Shown one piece after another: positions 10,401-20,127 of a stretch of DNA of 64,000 nucleotides. The DNA comes from Polytrichum commune (taxonomy: Eukaryota > Streptophyta > Polytrichopsida > Polytrichales > Polytrichaceae), in NCBI GenBank assembly GCA_950295325.1, contig OX485806.1:22630001-22694000 (forward strand), given 5' to 3'. Within the stretch, counting starts at the first letter, position 1; every line of letters begins with the position of its first letter. Made by a program: the position numbers and the translations under genes. The notes beneath the pieces are model-generated. The model was not told where the DNA came from, searched no databases, and saw only the letters and a list, made by a program, of their open reading frames with translations.

Positions 10401-13266
10401 AGATCATTGTCCCGTCTACTTCCACATTACACACATCTTCCCAAGTGATATCATCCACTAATGTGGCAAGATCCGGACATTCATCATTAAAATCAAGCTC
10501 CTCACAAAATTCTATCACTCCTACATACATAGATGAATTATCCTCACCCTCCGAAGTAGGATTAGCCCGAAGCCATTCAACAAACTCGTCATCCGCTTCC
10601 CATCCATACAATCCAGGTCCCAAACACTTTAAAGGTCCTACCCCATCTTCATTTTTTTGTTTTTCTTCTTTAGCGTAGTATGAATCGTTGGCATCTCCGT
10701 CGGTTTCCTCATTACTATCATAAGAAGAATCACTACTTGAGTCAATCTCATGTTCGGCACGCTTTGAGTTACGAGGTTTAGTTCTCACCTTCGTACGGTT
10801 GTCGCGGCTTCCATACGTAATACAACCCTTCGCCCAATCCGTAACCGCATTTGAAAGTTTTAACCACGGCCGACCCAACAATAAAGGGTAAGACCGGTTG
10901 AGGTCTCCAAATCGAAGGACTTGGAAATCCAACTCGTAAACCTCACCTCCCATAGAAACTTTAAGTTTCTTTATCACACCCTCCGGTCGAACATTTCGTT
11001 GATCCGCCATAGTAATGTTGACGGTCGATGGTCCACTAAGCTTCAAACCTAGTTTCTCCATAGTGGACCACGGCATGATGTTGACCGCGCTTCCTCCATC
11101 TACAAGACAAAAGGGTACTACCTTGTCCACAATCGAAACTTCTACCAAAACGGGGCCCGGATCTACTTTGACATCCGTGCGTGCCACAAGCGTAATGGGA
11201 TTGGACCTCGTCCTTCTTCGACGAGCTACGCCTTTTTGAATAGCTTTCTTTATAATTGGTGATACCTCCATGAGTTGGGCCACCGAAATGTTAGCATTCA
11301 AGTGTGATAATTCGTCCCACACATCGTAAGGGTTAGAAGAAGCAATTTTGTGACTCAAGGATCTTCGGTCACTTTCCCTTACCTTAGGAGAAACAAGAAT
11401 TTCCGGGATAACCCGCGGAAATGATTCTCTATTGATCATATTATCCTCATTAATCATGTCATGAGCATCATTTACCACTTTCTCCAACTCGGTCAAATGT
11501 GGAAGAACGTAAGTATCGGGTCTTACCTCTCCCAAAGCGGGAGTTAACTCCTCCGAACCTCGACGTCCTCGAGTTAGAACCGCATAGGATTCTCTATCTC
11601 CTTTCTCCTTTGACTTGAACGACATATCCTCCACCTCTACAACTTGTACAAGGTTAGCGGAAGATGATGGAATCTCACTCGATTTCTCCATCCTAGCATC
11701 TTGAAAACTCACCTTAGTCGCATGAGGTGGACGGTAAGCTTGATTTATTTCTTCCACCACTGGTCTAGATTCCACTACATGAGATGGTTCGTTTTGTCGT
11801 GGTAAGACCTTAGGAGTGTTTCCGTTGGTGTAAAACAGCGAGCGGTTAGGAGGTTCAACCGGACGTGGATCAAACGGCCTCCTTTGACCTTCATGGTTAG
11901 CACGAATTTGATCCGGATTCCTCATGGGTGGTGTTAACGTAATTACCTTGTCCGGTTGGTTGCATTGGTCCGTAGGATGGTATCCATTGCAATTCGAGCA
12001 TCTTGGGCTGGCATCTTGACTTCCCGAACCTCGGTTCGTAGGATCCCACCTCCTACTCGGTCCCGCGTTGTTAAAACTTCCTCCGTAAGATCTTGAACGC
12101 GGTGGTGTGTTCGGACGTCGAGTAGGACAATAAGCCACCGTATGGCCATGTTGTCCGCAACCCGTACACCAATAGCCGGTTTGAACATGACCCGATTCTT
12201 GACTTGGAGGCCTATATTGTAACTTATCTTGCATCATGCACGACATTTGTTCGCTCATAGTCACAAATTGTTGATGCATGACCTCTTTCATGGTATCTAA
12301 TAACTCTTGCCTCATGTTAGAAAATTTAGATTCGACATCCCCATCTCCTATCTTAGATGTGGCCTCTAATGATCTAGACGGCATACTTGAAGGTAATAAA
12401 GGAGTGATTAAGGGTGTAGAGTACTCCGAATTTACTTGTGGAGGTCTCACCCCATAAGGAATCACCGGTGCGTGAGAGGAAATGAACACCTCCGAAGGTG
12501 GATTTACCTTCGTAGATACCGGAAGGTATTGAGGCATCGAAACTTCCCCATATCTTACCTTGTTGACTCTTTGATCGAGTCTTTCGACCATCAACGCGGC
12601 ATCCATAGCTTGTTGTACGGTTGTTGGATCTTGCATTAACACCTCCCGCAACACCCGCTCTTGCAAAGCCTCAAGAAAAAAACCGAGAATCGTATTTTCT
12701 TCAAGCCGGGCCGCGTCGCACCTATCCTTCACCAACTTGAAACGCCGCACAAACTCCGTGATAGTTTCATCTTCCCTTTGTTTCAATTGAGACAACACAA
12801 TGAGCGCACCCCGTTGATCTACAACGGTCTCAAATTTCCGTAAGAATGCGTCTCGAAGAGAGGTCCATGTGGGGAAAGATGCGGTAGGGTTAGACCAAAA
12901 CCATTCAAGTGCCTTACCCTTCAAGGTCGAAGAAAACCAAAGTAAAGCATAACGGTCATCATTGACCAAACTCATTACCACCGCATTAGAAAAACTTTGA
13001 ATATGAGCCCGTGGATCTTGGTTAGGATTTCCGTCAAAAGAAGGAAATGGAACCATAGGAGTAGCGGGAGGGAGACCTACCGGTTGCACCACGGGTAAGG
13101 TGCTTGTGATAAGTGTTATAGGGGGCGGGTCCGGCGGTTGAGAAGCCATGATGGGTACCGACGGCCTACTCTCACCTTGTTCTTCCCTTTGAACCTCTCC
13201 CAAATGAAATTGGTTAGTTGTTTGTGATCTAGTCACTCTACGATTCTTCGAAGACGAACCACGCAT
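7456..13266 (-). CDS. gag-pol: G1 Gag-Pol polyprotein (1936 aa)
   Basis: Single uninterrupted frame from ATG (13266) to TGA. The capsid-like Gag region is around residues 80-230 (KALEWFWSN, FVRRFKLVKDRC). Zinc knuckles are CX2CX4HX4C at about 366-379 and a CX2CX3HX4C variant at about 422-434. The aspartic protease active site is LVDGGSAVN near 722. RT shows CIDYRALNK, MPFGLCNAPATFQ and the catalytic FIDDF near 1231. RNase H shows YCDAS, TEREAL and VDH near 1376-1450. The integrase HHCC finger is about 1585-1627, with core D1718 and E1754, exactly 35 residues between them. The first core acidic residue is replaced: WGINYVG, Asn at 1657 (codon at 8296-8298), where the family has Asp. That should abolish strand transfer unless wild-type integrase is supplied in trans. 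Gag and Pol share one frame, so no frameshift signal is needed. Length and domain order are normal for plant Ty3/gypsy. Confidence 0.95.
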   Translation of the reverse strand: MRGSSSKNRRVTRSQTTNQFHLGEVQREEQGESRPSVPIMASQPPDPPPITLITSTLPVVQPVGLPPATPMVPFPSFDGNPNQDPRAHIQSFSNAVVMSLVNDDRYALLWFSSTLKGKALEWFWSNPTASFPTWTSLRDAFLRKFETVVDQRGALIVLSQLKQREDETITEFVRRFKLVKDRCDAARLEENTILGFFLEALQERVLREVLMQDPTTVQQAMDAALMVERLDQRVNKVRYGEVSMPQYLPVSTKVNPPSEVFISSHAPVIPYGVRPPQVNSEYSTPLITPLLPSSMPSRSLEATSKIGDGDVESKFSNMRQELLDTMKEVMHQQFVTMSEQMSCMMQDKLQYRPPSQESGHVQTGYWCTGCGQHGHTVAYCPTRRPNTPPRSRSYGGSFNNAGPSRRWDPTNRGSGSQDASPRCSNCNGYHPTDQCNQPDKVITLTPPMRNPDQIRANHEGQRRPFDPRPVEPPNRSLFYTNGNTPKVLPRQNEPSHVVESRPVVEEINQAYRPPHATKVSFQDARMEKSSEIPSSSANLVQVVEVEDMSFKSKEKGDRESYAVLTRGRRGSEELTPALGEVRPDTYVLPHLTELEKVVNDAHDMINEDNMINRESFPRVIPEILVSPKVRESDRRSLSHKIASSNPYDVWDELSHLNANISVAQLMEVSPIIKKAIQKGVARRRRTRSNPITLVARTDVKVDPGPVLVEVSIVDKVVPFCLVDGGSAVNIMPWSTMEKLGLKLSGPSTVNITMADQRNVRPEGVIKKLKVSMGGEVYELDFQVLRFGDLNRSYPLLLGRPWLKLSNAVTDWAKGCITYGSRDNRTKVRTKPRNSKRAEHEIDSSSDSSYDSNEETDGDANDSYYAKEEKQKNEDGVGPLKCLGPGLYGWEADDEFVEWLRANPTSEGEDNSSMYVGVIEFCEELDFNDECPDLATLVDDITWEDVCNVEVDGTMIYELESLMDEEEVCPPPRLLKTPTGTKVVTDELQGVVKDWNPIPNEAPHVPDGDWKLMNVASEGEVPKYIKVGKQLSEEEVEGVKGLVREFRDVFAWSYEDLGNGIPIEVASHSIPLIHGSKPVRQRQRPMNPRLELLVRKELEKLIRAGFIQPVELTTWVSPMVIVRKKNGKLRVCIDYRALNKVTINDHFPLPFINNILEEVACHAMYSFADGYSGYNQIHVVQGDWYKTAFTTPWGTFIYIVMPFGLCNAPATFQRAMTYIFADLLHKSMAVFIDDFCVHGSKESHFEDLRACFERCREYHVSLNPEKTILFVLRGILLGHLVSEEGRSPDPDKVKVIAELPPPMNVPKVRSALGHIGWYREAIEDYANTAIPLTNLTKKDVPFMWTQECQNAFDILKGKLTSAPCLISPNWDLPFHIYCDASNFAVGSALCQPFGDEKKDRPIAFASRQLTGAEQNYSTTEREALAMVFSIKKYRHFILLSKVVFYVDHMALRYLVNKPDLSGRIARWVLLLQEFDYEVVYKPGRMHLQADHLSRISEEVSTGEGIDDEFPDAALFAVSSVPMWYNHIAEFLSTQTMPETLSKIERRKVRIQSRHFALISGKLYRRGMDGMLRRCIDIGEVPKVLEAAHDSPCGGYFAGMLTAHKALRAGYYWPTMFQDSYDHARKCDSCQRYSRKDVGLGMPLQPSLPLAPFEKWGINYVGQVHPASSRQMSYIVVATEYLTKWAEAKAVKKDDAKTTAMFLYDNIITRFGCPKVLVSDRGSHFVNEMIAELTAHFKIDHRFSAPYHPQTNGQTERTNQTLCRILRKTVDDSKRDWDLKLPAALWAYRTTYKVTTHTTPFSLVYGIEAILPIEFEVQTLRIAVEERLDASKSIEHRLEVLEELSEARMLSAQHIETYQRRRKVAFDKKQKIRSFKVGQWVLLRDDRHKDFPGKFDALWLGPYVVRELFANGSLLLETLAGDIFPTRTSGERCKDYKV

Positions 13267-13323
13267 TTCATTTTACGTAATATTTTTTTTTTGAATAAAA
13301 ATAAATCAACAATCCAAATACAA

Positions 13324-13728
13324 TCAATCGTGATGATGCAAACAACAAGTGGGCGTTGTACAAACCTTACCTCCGTGGACGACGATGTGCCGCATCAATG
13401 CCGCGTATGCTTCTCCGTCTTCTCTCGTCCAATACGTTGTATCATCCGAGTTTCCGTATGCTAAGAGTCGTTGTACGGCGGGATGAGCTCGAAAAGCGGC
13501 CGCTATCAAATACCGGTAACCCCAAACATCAAAGCGGTAATGTTTCGCTCGTCGGAGATCTTGCGGTTTAGCTCGCCACGCATTCGGAATAGGACACACA
13601 AATGATCCGCCGTAAAATAATTCTACGTGTTTCAACCAATCGATTATTTCTTTCTTTATATAACTACAATGCACCTCTACCTCTACAAATTCTTCTACAA
13701 TAGATGTATCTTCGCCTTCTATAAACAT
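13324..13728 (-). CDS. Extra ORF upstream of gag in G1 (134 aa), function unknown
   Basis: ATG at 13728, TGA at 13324. It lies between the primer binding site and gag and is in the same frame as Gag-Pol, separated by 57 nt that hold three in-frame stops (TGA, TGA, TAA). The protein is acidic at the start (MFIEGEDTSIVEEFVEVEV), then has a basic, aromatic middle (RRAKHYRFDVWGYRYLIAAAF) and a Cys/His-rich end (CTTPTCCLHHHD). I recognise no domain. It is the first ORF of the genomic RNA, so it may be translated first and could reduce or regulate Gag-Pol synthesis, or be a chance frame. No homologue was identifiable by eye. Confidence 0.5.
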   Translation of the reverse strand: MFIEGEDTSIVEEFVEVEVHCSYIKKEIIDWLKHVELFYGGSFVCPIPNAWRAKPQDLRRAKHYRFDVWGYRYLIAAAFRAHPAVQRLLAYGNSDDTTYWTREDGEAYAALMRHIVVHGGKVCTTPTCCLHHHD

Positions 13729-13773
13729 CTAAACACTAAAACTATCATACTAGAATCAACTTCACTCTTTAGA

Positions 13774-13791
13774 CTCCCGGCAGACGCACCA
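13774..13791 (-). other. Primer binding site of G1, not initiator Met
   Basis: Three nt inside the 5' LTR the sense strand reads TGGTGCGTCTGCCGGGAGTC. Its complement looks like a tRNA 3' end: it ends in CCA, has a 7-nt acceptor strand and a plausible T-arm. It differs from the TGGTATCAGAGC site of family E. I could not name the isoacceptor. Confidence 0.7.
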
Positions 13792-13794
13792 AAA

Positions 13795-15268
13795 TGTGAG
13801 GTAAAGTAGGCAACCCCCTTGGTTTCCAAGCCAAAGGGTTGAGTCGTGCTTACTTTTCGTTCACAAATACATTTTATAAGATTCGAAAGTCTTTTTGAGA
13901 GAAAAGATAATAGTTAGCCTCTTAAGTATCCGATTAGTCCAACTTAAGCTTAGTTACCTTGGAATAGGCAACCTAGACCCTTTTAATGTAGCTAAACTAC
14001 TAAAAATCAATGCAAAGAATACCAAATGCTTAATAAAACTTCTAACTAATCAAAAAGGAATATGAAGAAAGAAGAAATACATGAGCTGCCTCACGGAAAC
14101 CCTCATAACTTTTGGACAGAGTTTTAGTTTTACGCAAGATTAGGATGCAAGGATAGATAACTTCAAGTCCTACCTAGAAATATAAAACTTGTAGAAAATG
14201 GCCCAACCAGCTAACCGGGGTGAAGCTTCAAAGTCAGCAGTGCTACATCAGGAGCTGTCTCACGGAAACACTTATAACTTCTAGACAGAATTTTAGATGT
14301 GCATGAAACTAATTTTGTTGGAAAGACAATTTTATTATCTATCTATGCATATAAAATAAATTGAAATCAGATTTATTGGTAAGACGTGGCAATCCTCTAA
14401 AGTACGCTGTCCTATATGATTCAAGTTGCTAACTAATTTTCATTCTATATAAACTAAGGTTGCTTCACTCACAAGTAAAGAAGAGGTGAGGAATGTGAAT
14501 GTCATACAAAGAGGAAAATACTAATAAAACTATAAGAGAATATTTTATTTGAAAGATAGAAACACTTACTCCTTCTCAAGGAGTACAACCACTCCCCCTA
14601 CTAACTACTAACTACTAACTACTAATAGAAGTCGGGGACACCTAAGTTGGCGAGATAGATACTAAGCGTCGAGAAGGTTGAGGCTCGAAGGGCCCGAGAC
14701 CGATGAAGTGGAATAGTGGTAATGCTTGATGGAGTTTCGATGCCTCTTAAATAGGTGGTCGAGGTAGACACTCCGTGGTATTCCGTCTTGCCACGTCTAC
14801 CCTCGCATTGGATCCGTTTAGGCTTTGTTGATCTTTCGCATTGGATCCGCTTAGACTTTGTTGATCTTTCGCATTGGATCCGCTTAGATCCATTTTGACT
14901 TAGTAGTGCCCAAAGACACTTGTCAACTTGGATCTTCTCTCGTCGAAGCGAATCGGCTTGGTCAAACGTGCATCCATCTAGTCCACGTTGTTTTGCTCCA
15001 CTCCTTTAACCCGTTGTCGCGTAGTCACTTTGGATTTAGCCCTTAGCTAAGTCAATCTTAGCCTTACCAACCACTTAAATCTTGCCCTAGCTAAGTCAAT
15101 CCTCACATAGTCCTATAATATTCCGTTAATGCTTGTCCTATTAGGATTTACTTACTAGGCTAGTTTCTAACTCCCAACTTACCTAACCGACCTCATATTT
15201 ACTATCTAAAGTCTATTTACCACTTATATTAGGTTAATTCGATAAAGGAATCAAAATAAACCTTCACA
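13795..15268 (-). repeat. 5' LTR of G1 (1474 bp)
   Basis: Same length as the left LTR and apparently the same sequence. As the element runs on the minus strand, this is the promoter copy; the TATA-like TTTATATAG is at about 14445-14453 on that strand. Confidence 0.93.
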
Positions 15269-15273
15269 CCTCC
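15269..15273. other. Target site duplication of G1, right copy (CCTCC)
   Basis: Matches 5507-5511 exactly. Confidence 0.95.
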
Positions 15274-15900
15274 ATGATACCATTCTATGGCGATTTTTTT
15301 CTTTCTCCTCTAAGGCCGGCAATAGGACTATCAAATTCCTCCTTCAAAACCGATAGCCTCAACTTGCCTTGTGGCACATACACCCAACTTTGCTTGCACT
15401 TGAACAATCCGTCCACCAACTTAACCTCTTTGAGCACCTTGCTCTTGCGAAGCTCACCTAAAAGCTTTTGTGCTTTGGGGTAGTTAATTTACCCCTCCCG
15501 TATCTTGCATCACAAGTTTCCTTCGCCGGCACACATTAGCCACAAGGTTTGGATGGTTCTCATTGCTTGGAATTTTTCCGGTCTACTTCGCGCATCCGGC
15601 ACCACATTTCCACGGTCCGGTTTGTGGATCAAATCCACCTTCATAAGCGCCAAACTATCATGTCACCGCAATGACCTGGCGCTCACTTGCGCTTGAATGT
15701 CAAAATTCTTTTAGGACACATTGTCCATGTAGACCTTTACTTTGTGCGACCCCAAATAGTGTCGCCACATCTTCAAGCAATGCACTACGGCAAAGAGATT
15801 CTTTGTCATGAGTTGGTTGTCTTCTTGGACAACCATCGAGCTTCATGCTCCCATATGCAATGGCCATCCAATTACACATAATCCACCATGATTGGCAAAG
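15274..15900 (-). pseudogene. E2 integrase N-terminus and RNase H C-terminal remnant
   Basis: Continues E2 to the right of G1. The reverse strand carries KEVKLVDGLFKCKQ, then the RNase H stretches VPDA, LIHKP, RWHDSLAL and FFAVVHCLKMW, in the order expected for a minus-strand element. Confidence 0.7.
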
Positions 15901-15914
15901 TCGCTCACCCCCGT

Positions 15915-16500
15915 ATGCACCTCAAAAGGTTTGTCAAGCTCCGCGAACTTGAGCACGGGCGTCTAAGAACACTTGCTCTCAAGCTCCCCAAAGACTTGGT
16001 GGCAAGGCTCATCCCACTCTTGGGATAGTCATTTCTTCCACAAGTCGGATAAGGTCGGATAACCATCAAGCTTAACGCTCTCATATGCAATGGCCATCCA
16101 TCTTACGTTAACCATCCGCCAATGGCAAAGTCACTCGCCCCCGTATGTACCTCAAAAGGTTTGTCAAATTTCGCAAACTTGAGCACGGGCGGCGAAGAGA
16201 ACTTCGTCTTAAGCTCCTTAAAGACTTGGTGGCAAGGCTCATCCCACTTTTGGGATAGCGATTTCTTGCATAAGTTGGACAAGGTCGGACAACCATCGAG
16301 CTTCATGCTCTTATATACAATGGCCATCCATTTTGCCTCAACATCCGCCAATGCTAAAGTCACTCGCCCCCGTATGCACCTCAAAAGGTTTGTCAAAGTC
16401 CGCGAACTTAAGCACGGGCGGCGAAGAGAACTTGTTTTTGAGCCCCCCCAAAGGCTTGGTGACAAGGCTCATCCCACTCTTGGGATAGCCATTTTCCTCA
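15915..16500 (-). repeat. 230-bp tandem array of the RNase H segment in E2 (3 units)
   Basis: The marker CCCACTCTTGGGATAG (allowing mismatches) recurs at about 16013, 16243 and 16473, period 230 bp. Each unit encodes, on the minus strand, SQEWDEPCHQ.FEELK, SSPPVLKFA.FDKPFEVHTG and ASDFAIGG, the N-terminal part of RNase H. 230 is not a multiple of three, so each unit shifts frame. Confidence 0.85.
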
Positions 16501-16559
16501 ATAAGTTGAATAAGGTCCTAGCAACCTTAGAAAACTCTCGAATGAAGTTGTGGTACTAA

Positions 16560-17340
16560 TTGGCTAGGCCAACAAATGACCTAAGCCCTTTTTGAATCAA
16601 GGGCCAATTCTCCTTTTGGATTGCCTTGACATTCTTCATGTTCATCCACCAACTTCCTTTGTCACCACATACCTCAAGAACTCGATCTCTCGTTGAGCAA
16701 AGTTATTTTTCACTCCTTGGCGGTAATTTTTTTTTTTTTTTTTTTTTTGCGCAACACATTGGTGAATACATCTTTGTATCTCACCAACATCGCACCAATG
16801 TTGTTTGGGGGAGGCCCATCTTTCCTAGCCTCCCCATACGTTCATTGGAGTTGCTCCAATTGAACCACGACCATTATGTTTTTTAATTTTTTTAATTTTT
16901 TTAATTCGGTCCATTAAGACCAAATTCAACTTAGGTCCTCCTACCATAGGAGTCATTGTTAATTTGAACTTCAATTCTTTGCCATTATGACACATCATAA
17001 TGCACGGCAAGCACACCGGCTTGCACCTCACATCTATCATGTGAATTTCAAAGAAGGCGGCCTTTCCAATGACATGCACCTCATTTATTTCACATAGAGT
17101 GAAATGTTGACAAAAATCTAATGTCCCACATCAAAAGGTTACATGCATCGCCGCCTCCTTTGCTTCATGCGGTTCGCCCTTTGCAAACCGTACTTTGGTG
17201 GGCTTGCCGGCTCTACCCGTCCGCGAGCCCCAACCCCCTTGTGAGCTTTCGGCTCATGAAAGAGTCCGTTGCCTCTTTGACAACTCATGAGACATATCTC
17301 CCATTCATTTGAGCCTCAACGTATACATGACTTGGCCTTG
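16560..17340 (-). pseudogene. E2 RT-thumb/protease remnant with the RT core missing
   Basis: On the minus strand a protease-like stretch (CKPVCLPCIMMCHN.KELKFKLT.TPMVGGPKLNLVLMD) leads to YKDVFTNVL and then directly to FAQREIEFLRYVV. The RT palm and fingers that should lie between are absent. A 22-nt T run (16727-16748, A run on the sense strand) sits at the junction. The protease active-site Asp reads Val here. Confidence 0.75.
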
Positions 17341-17394
17341 GCTTAAGGCTACTAGCCTTGGCCACAAAACCACCATCTAATTCTACGTCTACCG

Positions 17395-17670
17395 CAACAA
17401 TATGTTTTGGCTCGGTCCGCAAAGCCAACTTTTAACATTTCGTCCGTGGGACGAATTGGTTTAGTGCCACAAAAGCAATTTCCAATAATTTGTCCATAAA
17501 ACAAACATGTTTTCCCTTGATAGCACAAAACCACCTTCCCACACTCCGTATGCGGCACGAACATGAATTGCCTTGGTAGGACAAACACACCTTCCAACAT
17601 TCCGTCCGCGGCATGAGTATGATTTGCCTTGGAAGCATAAAGCCACCTTTCAACATTCCGTTAGCGGCAC
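17395..17670 (-). repeat. 56-bp tandem array in E2
   Basis: Degenerate units marked by CCGTCCGCGGCA-like cores recur about every 56 bp between gag and protease. The same array is present in E3, E5, E6, E7 and E8. Confidence 0.75.
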
Positions 17671-17679
17671 CAACATATT

Positions 17680-18320
17680 TTGCCTAAGTAAAATGAACCA
17701 AACAATTTGCACTCATTTCTTTGGGACCAACTTTGGCTAAAGCCACTTGTGGTGATGCGCCGCCAAACTTCTCTTTGGGACCATCGGCTTCAATGCTCTT
17801 GCAAATTTGATGGTCCCCACCATGTCCTCAAGAAGCCTTGGGGACTTAAACAAGGCATCCACCACCCGCTTTTAAAACCCCACCTAAAAGGATGCATTTC
17901 TTAGAAAGCTCGTCCGTTTTAGGTGTATCCTTCATTTGTGCGTTTGAATAGCGCACATAGGCCTTAAGAAGCCCCGGGTGCCTCATTAGCACCAAATTCA
18001 TTCCAACATCAATACCTTCCAAGCATTTCGAATTGGAATTTCAATCCAACATTAATGCCCTCCAAGGTTTTGGGTGCTTTCGGTATTCTAGGCCCCAAAT
18101 GTTTTTTGAGGTTTGGGGGAGCCCTTTTCAAAACACTCCTCCATTTTCCTTACCAAAACCACCCTCATGCCCACCATTGTCATTAGAACCAATGGTATGG
18201 TCAAATTCCATTTACACATGATCTTTGTTCCAATTTGAGCTTCACATCCTTTTGGAAACCCCGGGTCACCATCATAACCCGCTTATTTGATAGCCATGCT
18301 TCCCTCAAAGTGCTAGCTCA
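17680..18320 (-). pseudogene. Gag remnant of E2
   Basis: Conserved among copies but without a long frame. Best readable pieces on the minus strand: MAIK at the start after the PBS, NWNKDHVQVEFDHTIG, and VRYSNAQMKDTPKT. No zinc knuckle seen. Confidence 0.5.
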
Positions 18321-18326
18321 AATATT

Positions 18327-18346
18327 GGAACCCTGCTCTGATACCA
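18327..18346 (-). other. Primer binding site of E2 (initiator tRNA-Met type)
   Basis: The minus strand reads TGGTATCAGAGCAGGGTTCC, two nt inside the LTR. The first 12 nt match the 3' end complement of plant initiator tRNA-Met. Confidence 0.9.
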
Positions 18347-18348
18347 AG

Positions 18349-19320
18349 TGTCGCAACCCTTGCTAGGTCCCTTAATAATCTTGCCAATTTTCAATTCTAG
18401 CAAAGGTTACGAGTCGCTAACCCTTCGCATTCCGCCATGCTAATGGATAGCTCCTCTTACCCCGGACCAATAGTTCATAGGAGGGAACCAACCCTCCTAC
18501 TTTGCTTTCGGGACTCACCCCTTAATCGGTAACCCATTTCCCCAATGTGGACTTCCATCCATGGAAGTCCAATCCTATGTTGATCATCGCGTTGCCGGAG
18601 CAACACTACAACAACCCGAAGCATACTAGGCAACTATGGCCTCACAATAGGCCAAAGCCCATGGAGGCCTTGCCGTTCGGCCTCGGGTGGGTGAGGCCAC
18701 ACCACCTCACCCATATAAGCCTCTAGAACTTCACGCGGGGCCCCTACCCCACCGTCAACCAACCTCTTGTCTCTCTACCAAGAGTTGGGGCCAAGTGGAC
18801 ATTTTCCTTTAGCTGCTGGGCCTAGAACCCCCAGCAGCTTCAGACAATCATAACTTCCTTGTATGATGTCTGATCATAACAACCAACCACTCCATCTTCA
18901 TCTACGTTTCACGTAGATGCCGATGGACTCCTCACTTGCCCCATTTCGGCAAGTTATGAGGACGTTATGCCTCTTTGAACCTTGGCAGTCCCGGGAGTCA
19001 CTCCCAGGCACTGCTGCACCAGGGTGCTGTCCCGGGACAGCGCCCCACTCAAATGGCCATAACTCCTAGCTCACACCTCCGATTGAGGTGTTCTTGAGCA
19101 TTCTAGAATCACCACGCTATGAGCTACGCATAGCTCATGGCCTTACCCTCATGCTTCCTAGTCTCAGTGGGTGGGAGGCGTTCCCAACGCCCGGGGCCCT
19201 CACCCACACTAGGATCATTTGGGCCCTCTCACCAATGGCGCCACAAGTCCCGGGTGTCACTCCGGGGTCCCCCTTGTGCCCATGGTGTTTCGGGCACTCC
19301 TTATGGAGAGGTGCACGACA
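18349..19320 (-). repeat. 5' LTR of E2 (972 bp)
   Basis: Plus strand starts TGTCGCAACCC and ends GTGCACGACA. It abuts E3 integrase at 19321. Confidence 0.9.
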
Positions 19321-20110
19321 AAAGACCACCCCTTGGTAGCCAAGTGCGTGGCTACATTGCAATTACACTCCGCTCGACCCACATAGACCGCCCAATCTCC
19401 TTGGTCCGCCCCCACCAAGTTCCTCAAGTATTGCTTTAAGACTCCATTCACATGCTCCGCTTTCCCATTCATTTGGGAATGCAAGGTCGTGCTAAACCTT
19501 AGTTTCATTCCGACCTCCTTAGAGAAATGCATTGAAAATGCACTTGTGAACTTTGGATCTTGATCCCACACAATCACTCTTGGCAACCCGTGGTGCCTCA
19601 ACCATCCTTTGAGAAAAGGCTATGCGGTCTCCAACGCGGTGGCGGTTCCCACAATCGGCACCATGTGTGCCAACTTGGCAAACCGCTCTACCATCAACAA
19701 GATGGCATCATACCCATGTGACTCCGGCAAACTTGTGATCAAGTCCATGCACATACCATGCCATGGCGCCAACGGGATAGGCAACGGTTGCAAGAAACCA
19801 CATTGGTTTTGGTTAGAGGCTCGGTTCACTTGGCACTTTATTCACGCCTTCACAAAGTGGGCTATATCCTCCTTTATGCACTGCCAATGGTACCTCCATG
19901 ACACCATTCTATGGTGGTTTTTTCTTTCTTCTCTTTGGCCGGCAATGTGGCTATCATATTCCTTCTTCAAAACCGATAGCCTCAACTTGCCTTGTGGCAC
20001 ATACACCCAACTTTGCTTGCACTTGAACAATCCGTCCACCAACTTAACCTCTTTGAGCACCTTGCTCTTGTGAAGCTCACCTAAAAGCTTTTGTGCTTTG
20101 GGGTAGTGAA
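19321..20110 (-). pseudogene. Integrase remnant of E3
   Basis: Minus-strand integrase core and N-terminal region with VIVWDQDPKFTS, CMDLITSLPESHGYD and KEVKLVDGLFKCKQ. The shared TAG stop is at 19620-19622. The C-terminal part was separated by the E2 insertion. Confidence 0.75.
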
Positions 20111-20127
20111 TTTACCCCTCCCGTATC

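Larger units (their letters stand above)
5512..15268 (-). mobile_element. G1: complete young Ty3/gypsy (non-chromovirus) retrotransposon, 9757 bp
   Basis: Two 1474-bp LTRs (5512-6985, 13795-15268; constant offset 8283) flank an intact Gag-Pol frame on the minus strand, bounded by a perfect 5-bp CCTCC target duplication. I saw no difference between the LTRs in the stretches compared, so insertion was recent. The domain order is Gag, protease, RT, RNase H, integrase, with no chromodomain, which places it outside the chromoviruses; it resembles the Athila/Tat side of plant Ty3/gypsy. It carries an additional upstream ORF. It differs from family E in LTR, primer site and protein. Confidence 0.95.
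3618..19320 (-). mobile_element. E2: family-E element, interrupted by G1 and truncated at its 3' end by E1
   Basis: On the minus strand, from right to left: 5' LTR (18349-19320), PBS, gag remnant, 56-bp array, protease remnant, RNase H array, RNase H, integrase (split at 5511/15269 by G1), chromodomain, and 3' UTR up to the E1 junction at 3618. The rest of the 3' UTR and the 3' LTR should lie left of E1, outside the window. Its right end (19320) abuts mid-integrase sequence of E3, so E2 is nested in E3. Confidence 0.85.

Noticed and set aside
7607..13260. Short plus-strand frames inside G1
   Set aside because: Antisense to the intact Gag-Pol frame and without recognisable domains.
19088..19439. 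Open frames of 60-155 codons within LTRs and 3' UTRs (also at 33474, 43133, 54027, 62602)
   Set aside because: They follow LTR sequence on either strand, run across element junctions and recur only because the repeat recurs; no domain is recognisable.
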